Assembly: GCA_014529385.2 (NCBI GenBank)
Contig: CM043950.1
Location: 150,230,945-150,290,944 of the forward strand
Length of the DNA stretch: 60,000 nt
Direction of reading: 5' to 3'
DNA from: Adiantum capillus-veneris
Taxonomy: Eukaryota > Streptophyta > Polypodiopsida > Polypodiales > Pteridaceae
Below the pieces are notes generated by a model. The model saw nothing but the letters and a program-made list of their open reading frames with translations. It ran no database searches and was not told the DNA's origin. Below are positions 51,985 to 60,000 of this stretch, in pieces. Numbering within the stretch: the first letter of the stretch is position 1; every line of letters starts with the position of its first letter. A program made the position numbers and the translations under genes.

Positions 51985-52142
51985 TTCTCCGACATGAAGC
52001 AAGGTACTAAGAGGCGGTAAGACTATCCGACGATATCTTATTAAGTTTAAGAATTATCCTTTTGAAGATGCTAGATGGATGCAAGGCATACAATTAAAGG
52101 ATAACCAAAATCCCATCAATGCTTACAATGCTTCCCTAGAGT
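51985..52142 (+). pseudogene. Chromodomain at the integrase C-terminus (B)
   Basis: In the frame starting A-A-G-G-T-A at about 51999 (one shift from integrase) the text reads V-L-R-G-G-K-T-I-R-R-Y-L-I-K-F-K-N-Y-P and then E-D-A-R-W-M. The Y-L-[IV]-K-[WF]-K-x-Y-P-x-E-x-A-x-W pattern is that of plant chromovirus chromodomains, which bind modified histone H3 and guide insertion to heterochromatin. F has the same domain (58486-58628). Confidence 0.78.
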
Positions 52143-52498
52143 AAGCAAATGTACAAATGTTAAAAATGAACAAAGTTTTTGTCTTATAAGACTCTCTTTT
52201 TCTTTATTGTGCACAAAAATGAAGGAGTACCCATGCTTAGATCAAGTTTTCGAAGGCGACGTCTCCCGAACACCTAGTAGAGCTTGTCACTCTACTATGG
52301 AAGCTGATAGGACTAATGTGCAGACATGCTTGCGGCAACCTCACGCTCTCAAGTGCCAAATGGACTAGTCATCCATTGTGGAATGATGTCGTAGGGTACC
52401 ATGGGGATGCCGTACCTGCTAGGAAAAAGGACTAATGAATATGCTTTATCTTCTCTACCCCAAAGTCGAGGATGACTATGATTTCAAGAGAGAGGTAA
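52143..52498 (+). other. 3' untranslated region and polypurine tract of B
   Basis: No gene. It ends TTCAAGAGAGAGGTAA before the LTR3 start. F has the same text. Confidence 0.75.
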
Positions 52499-53860
52499 TG
52501 TCATAATAATCAATATCTAATTCTCCTAAATTATTTTCTCATGTTAAACTGATCATTTAATATGGGGAAGTGCTAGGGGAGAAAAAGCTAGAATATTGGT
52601 TAAGTTAGTAGAGCGGCCACAGTAGGGATCCAAAGGGGGAGCCATCTACAAAAGAGCTATGTGCACCAATGGGCTTAAAAGATTCTAAGGTTCAGCCCAT
52701 TAAGACTTCCAAAATGCTAAGGTTCCAAAATTCAAAGGTTGTGTCCAAGGTCAAACATTAGGGAAATTGGATGATTTGTGTGTGCCTTAAAAGTCTTCAT
52801 CCATTCCTACATAGGAGGGGGAGAGCCTTGTAAGTAGGGGATGAGAGAGAAAGTCACACACACACACACACAAGCTCCCTTTACACAAAGGGAATGAGAG
52901 ACACATGTCAACTCCCTAGCATAGATGCCCACAAGGTGAATTCAAATCCTATTAGATGGCCTTGGAGGTGGACCAATGAGAATTAGGCTAGAGTAAATCT
53001 AGTTTAATTAGTTTAAAAACACTTACTAAAAGAACCAATGGGAATTGATCTCTCTAGGAGACTATTGGACAGTCTCCCAAGGGGTCCAATGAGCATTCAG
53101 CAACCCAATCGCTTGCTTGGTTCCTATTGTCCAGGAGGCAAAGAGGTCCAATGAGAGTTTAGTTGCATTTATTAATTACCTAAAGCTCTCACAAAAGGGG
53201 AAAGGGGACACATGTCAGAAGGCTATCACTTATGCTGCTTAATTACCATTGGCTAAGCCTGGGGAGGTGCAATAGGATGCTAGCAAGAGCAAATAGCAAG
53301 AGGGGTCGACCAAGAGAGAGAGGGTTTCAAGCTTTAATGGAAAGCTTATCATCTACTCCAAGCTTGTGAGAAGGAAGGCCTACACCAACAACTCTTGGCT
53401 TTGTGATGTAAATTCAACCAATAGCCAAGATTCAATGCATGCTCATCTCCTCTACCATGCTAATTACTAAGCTAAGCTATGATAGTATGAGTGATTATGT
53501 GAAGAGATGTGCATCTTTCTTGTAAGAATACTACTTCTTCCTCTCAATCTACTCTCATACCCTGCTAGCTTTCACCATCTTTGAAGATGTGTGAGGTCTT
53601 GGGTTTGAGACCATGAGGGAATTGATGTTGTGTATGATAAGTGTTTTGCGTAGTGCATGAAGTTTCCATCTTCATTGCACTAGCCAGTATTGAAGGAACA
53701 CAAGAAACTGTATTGTAAAATGTCTCTCTTGATGGGAGAAACCATAATACAAAGCCTTTTAGAGGGGGGACCGGCTCCATACAAATCCGGTCCTCAACTA
53801 TTGTCAATTGCTTAATTTCTCTCTCTTTTGAAGTATTGTTCATGCTATCTAACTAGGTTA
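52499..53860 (+). repeat. LTR3, between chromoviruses B and F
   Basis: Starts TGTCATAATAATC and matches LTR1 and LTR4, with an (AC)n tract at about 52856-52871. It is 3' LTR to B and in 5' position to F. Its last ~150 bp, as seen in LTR2, are missing; the match ends near AACTAGGTT (about 53860). The primer site after it is only faintly visible (AGTACCAAAG at about 53885). Confidence 0.82.
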
Positions 53861-53929
53861 AGAGGAGTAGCAACTAGGGCTTGAAGTACCAAAGTACGCT
53901 TAAAAATATTGCACCTAAAAGTTGTTATA

Positions 53930-55220
53930 ATGGCTAACAATAGTAAAGAGAGTGAAATTAATGTTGATAGCTGTGATTTTTCTAATGAACATGCTACTAA
54001 TGATGCCCCTATGCTTGTTAATTACCTTGTTACTAGGGTTCAACAATCCATGGGAAATCCATCCCTCCAAAGTGAAGTGCAATAGCAACTACGTGCTCAT
54101 GGAGTTCTCCAATCTCCCCATCAAGAAGAGAGAGCAGCTAGGAAGTCTCCTTGTGAGACTTCCAAAAGAGGCCTCTCTATGATAAGGGAAAAAGAATAGG
54201 ATCTGTACAAATGGCTCAAAAATATACTACTTGACGATGCCTCTCCTTCCCAAAGGAGAACTCAAGTTTTTATGGTAGAGCCCCCATTGAAGGAATGAGA
54301 AAGAAGTGAGTCTCCTGTCACCTCGTTGGAGATGGCTCCACAAAGACGTTGGGCAAAACACTCTCCAACACTTCCTAAACGGAGAAAACCCTTGAACACT
54401 TCTCCAAATCATAATTCAAAGAGGGACGATAGAAAACAAGAGAAGAAAAAGGCAAGAAAGAGGTCACCCTCTTCTCCATCTTCTTCATCCTCTTCCTGTT
54501 GTGAAGAAAGTGATGGTGCAAACAAGGAGGAACAAGGGAAGAAAAAGGCCAGAAAGAGGTCACCGTCTTCTCCATCCTCCTCAAATTCTTCCTCTTATGA
54601 AGAAAGTGATGGCGCAACTTTCTAACCACACCAAAAGGAAGAGGCCATAGAAAATCCTATGCCGTGTGGAACAAGTCGTCCAAGCTCAAAAAGTTCAAAG
54701 ATGGAGGAAAGAACATCTCTTTACTTACCTACAATGGCACCTTTGGTGCTACGGACAAAGTCTTAACCTTCATCCAACAATTGAATGCAGTGTTTGTAGA
54801 TGAGGGCTTCATGGAGTCCTCTAAGCTACACCATGTAGTTATGCATTTTCAAAAGTCCGCCTTGCAATGGTGGTCTAGCCTATGAGCAAACGGTGAAGCT
54901 CTACCAAAAATCAACGATCATACACCACACCATGGTGGCTTCATGAATCAATTTCCAACAAGGGGCTAAGAGAAATCTTAAGCCCACAAAGAATAAGGAC
55001 CGTAATAACAAGCCTAAGGAGAAGGACACTATCCAAAAGTCTCCTAAAGGCAACGCCAACAAAAATAAAGCTAAGGAGAAGGGAATTTATAAAAGGAAAA
55101 ATAAACTCTCTCCTGAAGAGGTCGAGCGTTATCATAAAGATAACCGCCACTGTTTCAAGTGCGGGGAGCAAGGGCATGCTTATCGTGCTTGTCCCCACAA
55201 GAATACACGAAATGAGCCTC
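53930..55220 (+). pseudogene. gag of chromovirus F
   Basis: The start M-A-N-N-S-K-E-S is clear at 53930. An N-terminal region of about 130 codons (with stops) leads to two tandem basic S-P repeats, K-K-K-A-R-K-R-S-P-S-S-P-S, each followed by E-E-S-D-G-A (54455-54620). The capsid-like block T-F-G-A-T-D-K-V follows at about 54735. A deletion of about 220 bp near 54915 removes the part seen at 500-720 in A. The zinc knuckle C-F-K-C-G-E-Q-G-H-A-Y-R-A-C is intact at about 55150-55192. Confidence 0.83.
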
Positions 55221-55231
55221 CTATAGCTACC

Positions 55232-55698
55232 TTGGTCGAAATCCAAGAAGAGGATGCTTACCACAAAGGATCTCCTCTATGCCATTCTTGGGGAAAGGTA
55301 AAAGAACACGATGCCTTTATTCTTTTTGACCCTGGTTCTACTCACAATTTCATATCCATAGAGTTGGCCGCCAAGCTAGGCATCCAAGCCTATGAGATGG
55401 GAGATGTCCTACCGGCCAATGGTGCTTTCAAGGGGCAAGAAGCCTCAGTCACTCCCTTAATTGGGAAATTGAGGCTCCATGTCCAAAGCTATGTGGACAA
55501 GGAGGACTTCTTTATCTCTCCTCTCAAGCACGAGGATATAATATTAGGGGCACCATGGTTTGATTGCATGGCTGCCAATGTTGAACTCCCTGAAAGGAAA
55601 CTCTCTTTTAGGTTCAGGGAAAAATCTATGTACATAGATGCTAAGGAGCTGGGTAACACCATACCTATTGTACATACGCAAGCTTTTGATAAGTAAAT
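55232..55698 (+). pseudogene. retropepsin of chromovirus F
   Basis: Open for 154 codons. The active site F-D-P-G-S-T-H-N-F-I is at about 55327 and the block I-I-L-G-A-P-W-F at about 55540. It ends with T-Q-A-F-D-K and a stop at 55694-55696. The domain itself looks intact. In the family it is part of one Gag-Pol frame, so the stop before RT marks decay. Confidence 0.85.
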
Positions 55699-55714
55699 AA
55701 AGAGCTCTATTTCC

Positions 55715-56640
55715 ATGTACATGATTTTTGTTAAAGATTCTCAAAATGAACCTAATGCTTTAGCAAAAGAAAATATAAACAATCACAATGAATTAGAGTT
55801 ATCCAATTTTCTCCAGGGATTTCAAGATGTTTTTATTGACGACATGCCTTGTGAACTACCTCCTAAACGAGGCAATGATGACCATGCAATTGAACTTCTT
55901 CGAGGAAGTTCACCACCTAATAAACCTCCTTATAGAGTTTCTCAAGCTCAGCAAGAGGAGATCATGAGGCAAGTGTATGAGTTAGTTGAGAAGGGCATGG
56001 TTAGGCCTAGCTCATCTCCATTTTGTTCACCCCTGTTATTAGGAAAAAGAAAGACGACACATATCGTATGTGTGTCGACTATAGAGCACTAAAATGGGAT
56101 CACTATGAAAAATACGTCTCCTGTTCCACGAGTAGAAGACCTATTTGGTAAGCTACAAGGGCCGACCTACTTCAGTAGGATTGACCTAAAAAGTGGTTAC
56201 CATCCAATAAGGATAGTTGATCAAGATATTGTAAAGACCACATTTTGCACTACGTTGGTCTTTACAAATACATTGTCATGCCTTTTGGCTTGACCAATGC
56301 ACCAGTCACATTTAACCGCTTGATGGAGAAGCTATTCAGGCCTCATTGAACCTTTATTGGAGTGTTCTTTGATGATATAATCATATACTCTAATCCACTA
56401 GACGAACACAAGCAACATCTCCAGGTAATATTTCAAGTCTTACGAGAGAATAAACTTTATATTAATCGCAAGAAAAGTGAGTTTTTCTTACAAGAGATTC
56501 AGTATTTAGGTCACATTATCTCTCAAGATGGCATCCAAATGGATCCATCTAAGCTAGAGGTAATAAAAGTATGGCCTAATCCAAGGAATCTACATGAACT
56601 AAGAAGCTTTAGATATGTGCGCATACTATAGATGCTTCAT
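55715..56640 (+). pseudogene. reverse transcriptase of chromovirus F
   Basis: Linker from 55715, then E-L-V-E-K-G-M-V-R-P-S-S-S-P-F at about 55980, a frameshift in the V-D-Y-R-A-L block (about 56045), D-L-K-S-G-Y-H, a second shift in the T-F-G-L-Y block (about 56255), and the catalytic V-F-F-D-D-I-I-I-Y-S at about 56362, where both aspartates are kept. A stop precedes this at about 56348. Confidence 0.87.
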
Positions 56641-57180
56641 ACAAGAGTTCTCACAAATTGTAGGATCATTACATGACCTAACAAAGAAAAAAGTTAGGTA
56701 TACATGGTCCACCAAGGAGAACAATGCTTTCAAAAAGCTTATATCTCAACCTGCGCTTACACTTCCGGATTTCTCAAATATGTTTGAGGTCTAATACGAT
56801 GCTTGTGGTAGATTGTCTTGGAGCTGTTTTGCTCCAAGAAGGGCACACCATAGCCTATGAAAGTCGAAGGCTTGAACCTATTGAGAAATCTCTAGGCATA
56901 TATGAAAAGAAACTCCTCGCAATTCTACATTCCTTAGAATCGTGAAAGCACTATTTATTGGGGACTCCTTTCATTCTGAGGACGGATCACCAAGGTGTTA
57001 AGTACTTCAGGACGCAGACCAATCTCTCCGACAAACAAATGAGGTGGAAAAATTTCCTTTTGCAATTTCATTTTCATATTTCTCACATTGCTAGCAAGCA
57101 TAATCAAGTGGGCGATGAAATATCAAGACGGCCGAGAGTGAATGCAATTCCCATAGAAACTCACAATGATCTATCTTCTA
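56641..57180 (+). pseudogene. RNase H of chromovirus F
   Basis: The first catalytic site is D-A-C-G at about 56799, in a frame shifted from the rest. Then A-Y-E-S-R-R, Y-E-K-K-L-L-A-I-L and R-T-D-H-Q-G-V-K-Y-F at about 56980. The exit is H-I-A-S-K-H-N-Q-V-G-D-E-I-S-R-R. A stop lies at 56943-56945 in H-S-L-E-S. Confidence 0.85.
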
Positions 57181-58480
57181 TGATAGATGAGTACACTAAT
57201 GATCCTGATTTTAGAGATGTGATTTCATCCCTTGCACTAGGGAAGAAAGAGGAACCATTTACCTTACAGGATGGTTATCTTCTCTCTGGAAATAGACTAT
57301 GTGTTACTAACTCACTACGTGAGAAAGTAATGTACGAATCTCATGCTCCTTCTTATGCGGGGCATAGAGGGATTCAATCTACCCTAAGAGGGATAGAAAC
57401 ATATTTCTATTGGTCTGCCATTAAAGAAAACATACAAGAGTATGTTTCTAAATGTGTGGTATGTCAAAAGACAAAGTTTGATAGAGGGAAGCAGCCTAGA
57501 TTGCTTCAACCTTTGCCAATTCCTAGTTCACCATCGGAGAGAATATCCATGGATTTTATCCTTGGATTGCCTAAGTCTATCCATCGGAATACGGTAATAT
57601 AGACGATAGTAGATAGGTTTAGCAATGAAGCTCATTTTATACCTGTCAAAAAGACTATCAAAGCCCAACAAATGGCAACCCTCTTCATATCACAAATCTT
57701 CAAGTACCATGGCTTGCCAATGTCCATAGTGTCGGATAGAGATCCTAGAATGACTAGTAATTTCTGGAAGGGTCTCTTTGAGAATTTAGGGACAAGGCTA
57801 AACTTCTCTTTGGCCTACCACCCACAAACAGATGGCCAAAGTGAAATAGCTAACCTAACCATTCTTGATTTACAAAAACCCTATGTCGGAAGTAGATCAA
57901 AGGTCCCAATGGGAGAAGTACTTACCCTTAGTGGAGTATGCCTACAATAATATTGTACACACCTCCACGGAAAAAGAACCTTTCAAGGTAATAGAGTGAA
58001 GATCCAAAAATGACACGCTACTTAAGGTACATGGGAAAATCTTCGTTGTAGATGAGTATAGCCGAGACCTACAAGAATATTTTCAAAAGATTAAGAATTT
58101 TATCTTTATCTCATAGCAAAGGCAAAAGGCTTCTGCTAATAAGCATAAAAGAGCCTAGCCCTTTAAAGAAAATGATTGGGTCTTGTTTAAATTTCCCAAG
58201 ACTTGATTAAGGCACACAATGGACAAGAATCGTATGGGACACCAAAAGTACTATGCTAAATTAGCAAAAAGGTACTATGGTCCCTTCCAAATTCTTAGAT
58301 CAATCAATGAGATGGCCTATCAACTTAAGTTGCCCAGTCATTGGATCATACACAATGATTTCCATGTGAGCCTACTAAAGCCTTACAAAGGAGAGCCACC
58401 TCAAGAACCAACTATTGAAGACCCACCAGAGATTGATGACCAAGAAGAGGTGCTGCAGCCCAAGTCCATTCTCCAACATG
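57181..58480 (+). pseudogene. integrase of chromovirus F
   Basis: The HHCC zinc site is complete: histidines in E-S-H-A-P-S-Y-A-G-H-R-G (about 57340) and C-V-V-C at about 57455. D-D-E: S-M-D-F-I-L-G-L-P (about 57547), S-D-R-D-P-R (about 57733) and H-P-Q-T-D-G-Q-S-E-I-A (about 57820). The frame stops at 57600, shifts at about 57890 and has further stops to 58215. The C-terminal part with N-D-F-H-V-S-L-L-K-P-Y is open from 58219 to 58515. Confidence 0.87.
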
Positions 58481-58485
58481 AAGAC

Positions 58486-58628
58486 AAGGTATTGAGAGGT
58501 GGTAAGATTATTTGATGGTATTTTATTAAGTTTCAGAACTATCCTTTTGAAGATGCTAGATGGATGCAAGGCATACAATTAAAGGATAACCTAAACCTTG
58601 TCAATGCTTACAATACTTCCCTAGAGTA
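58486..58628 (+). pseudogene. Chromodomain of chromovirus F
   Basis: K-V-L-R-G-G-K-I-I, then one stop (TGA), then W-Y-F-I-K-F-Q-N-Y-P-F-E-D-A-R-W-M-Q. The aromatic and Y-P-x-E-D-A-x-W positions match chromovirus chromodomains. The stop is where B reads R-R-Y. Confidence 0.78.
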
Positions 58629-58984
58629 AGCAAATGTAAAAATGTTTAAAATGAACAAAGTTTTTTTTCTTATAAGACTCTCTTTGTCTTTATTGTGCAT
58701 AAATGTTAAGAAGTATGCATGCTTAGGATCAAGTTTGTGGAGACGACGTCTTCCAAACACCAAGTAGAGTTTGTCACTCTACTGTGGAAGATTGATATGA
58801 CTAATGCGTAGACATGCTTGCAACAGCTTAGACTCTTAAGAGCCAAATGGATTAGTTATCCATTTTGGAACAATGTCATAGGGTAAAAAAGGGATCCTCT
58901 ACCCGCTAGGAAAAGGACTAATGACTAGGCTTTATCTTCTCTACGCCATAGTCAAGGATGACTGTGATTTCAAGAGAGAGGTAA
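58629..58984 (+). other. 3' untranslated region and polypurine tract of F
   Basis: Non-coding. It ends TTCAAGAGAGAGGTAA as in B. Confidence 0.75.
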
Positions 58985-60000
58985 TGTCATAATAAAAAAT
59001 ATCTAATTCTCCTAAATGATTTTCTCATGTTAAATTGATCATTTAATATGGGGAATACCAGGGGAGAAAAAGCTAGAATAATGGCTAGGCTGGCAAACTG
59101 GTCATAGTAGGGATCCAAAGGAGGAAAAAGAGGGATCCAAAAGGGGGAACATCTGCAAAAGAGAAATGTGAATCAATGGTATTTAAAGACAGTAAGGTTC
59201 AGTCGGTTAAGACTTCCAAAATGCTAAGGTTCCAAGATTCAAAGGTTATGTCCAATGGTCCAGGCTTAGGCTAAATCGGATGCTTGTGGGAAGACTCAAA
59301 AGTCTTCCCACATTCTATCCTTGGGGGGGCGAGCCTTTTTAGTAGGGGAAGAGAGAGAAACACACACACGCTCTTGCAAGCTCCCTTTACAAAAAGGGCA
59401 TAGTGGACACATGTCAACTCCCTAGCCTAGTTGCCCCCAAGGTGCATTCAAATCCTATTGGATGGCCATAGAGGTGGACCAATGATAATTAGGCTAGAGT
59501 AAATTCAGTTTAATTCATTTAAAAACACTTGATAAAAGAACCAATAGAAATAAATCTCTCTAGAAGACTATTGGACAGTCTTCCAAGGGTCAACAGCCCA
59601 ATGGCTTGCCTAATTCCTATTGGCGAGAAGACTAAGGGGTCTAATGAGAGTTTAGTTGCATTATTTAATTTCCTAAAGCTCTCACAAAAGGGGAAAATGG
59701 GACACATGTCACAAGGCTATCACTTATGATTCTTAATTATCATTGGCTAAGCTTTGGAGGGTCTAATAGGATGTCAGCCTTAGTAAAAAGCAAGAGAAGT
59801 TGACCAAGAGATAGAGAGGGCTGATTTTAGCAAGGCATTATCACACACATACTCACACAATCTCATGTATGGAGAAAAGAAGACTATCTCCTTCTCAAGA
59901 TTTAATAAAAAGCTCATCATCTACTCCAAGCTTGTGAGAAGGGAGGCCTACACCAACAACTCTTGGCTTTGTGATGCAAACCCAACGAAGAGCCAAGCTC
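58985..60000 (+). repeat. LTR4, 3' LTR of chromovirus F, cut by the window end
   Basis: Starts TGTCATAATAAAAAATATC. It matches LTR3 through the AC-rich tract (about 59360) to the phrase GCTTGTGAGAAGGGAGGCC at the window edge. Confidence 0.87.

Larger units (their letters stand above)
6745..53860 (+). mobile_element. Chromovirus B, one element split by 38 kb of nested inserts
   Basis: The 5' half (LTR2, primer site, gag, protease; to 12105) and the 3' half (RT, integrase, chromodomain, LTR3; from 50310) are the two sides of one element. The sequence ACTACCT left of G and TACCTCCTAC right of G join to the uninterrupted text of chromovirus F near 55855, and a 5-bp TACCT is duplicated at the break. 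The 3' half lacks the RNase H and the N-terminal zinc domain of integrase through a separate deletion at about 50925. Confidence 0.88.
52499..60000 (+). mobile_element. Chromovirus F, right-truncated by the window edge
   Basis: The most complete chromovirus here: LTR3, gag with start codon, CCHC knuckle, protease, RT, RNase H, integrase with zinc site and D-D-E, chromodomain, purine tract, LTR4. Still damaged: stops in gag, a gag deletion near 54915, shifts in RT and stops in integrase. It served as the reference for A and B. Confidence 0.9.

Noticed and set aside
1-60000. Host protein-coding genes, tRNA or rRNA genes
   Set aside because: Every long or conserved frame is explained by retroelement genes or low-complexity DNA; no tRNA cloverleaf or rRNA sequence was noticed. 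A computed tRNA and protein search would be needed to exclude short ones.

Overview
This 60 kb window looks like repeat-dense nuclear DNA of a land plant. It is AT-rich and full of simple repeats. I find no convincing host gene, tRNA, rRNA or CRISPR array. Almost every base belongs to LTR retrotransposons of the Ty3/gypsy superfamily, with at least two DNA-transposon-like inserts. Plant origin is inferred from the primer sites (one initiator-Met type, two Asp type as in Athila/Tat elements), from integrases with a C-terminal chromodomain (chromoviruses), and from a pol with a second, archaeal-type RNase H (Tat lineage). The species cannot be named from this sequence. Deep nesting and heavy decay fit a large, slowly purging genome, but that is inference. 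Layout: the backbone is a head-to-tail run of chromoviruses on the + strand. Element A (1-5154) is followed by LTR1 (5155-6705) and then by a partial LTR2 (6745-10374), which is split by a 3 kb long-TIR element K (6927-9924). Next comes chromovirus B, whose gag and protease lie at 10375-12105 and whose RT, integrase and chromodomain lie 38 kb away at 50310-52498. LTR3 (52499 to about 53860), chromovirus F (53930-58984) and LTR4 (58985 to the window end) follow. Nesting: B is split by element G (12106-50304, 5-bp target duplication TACCT, Asp primer site). G is split by H (15946-38661, duplication GTTGT, Asp primer site) and, independently, by minus-strand element I (40621-46127, duplication ATTGG, 142-bp LTRs, iMet primer site). 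H in turn holds a Tat-like pair C-D that shares one LTR (20698-34709). LTR similarity, hand-counted on short stretches, rises with nesting depth: about 90% for G, about 96% for H and I, about 99% for C. This agrees with the order of insertion. How the parts work: chromoviruses A, B and F carry gag, retropepsin, RT, RNase H, integrase and chromodomain, all with stops, frameshifts or deletions. G and H carry gag and/or protease-like regions and a W-I-P repeat protein but no visible RT or integrase, so they look non-autonomous. C and D share a deletion of the integrase catalytic core, so they too would have needed help in trans. The least ordinary items are: (1) a pair of related 70-codon ORFs seen twice, in Tat-like element C and inside long-TIR element K; (2) an array of about 298-bp repeats in the H leader, each centred on a 14- to 20-bp palindrome; (3) two retropepsin-like domains in one element, G; and (4) the W-I-P repeat protein shared by G and H.
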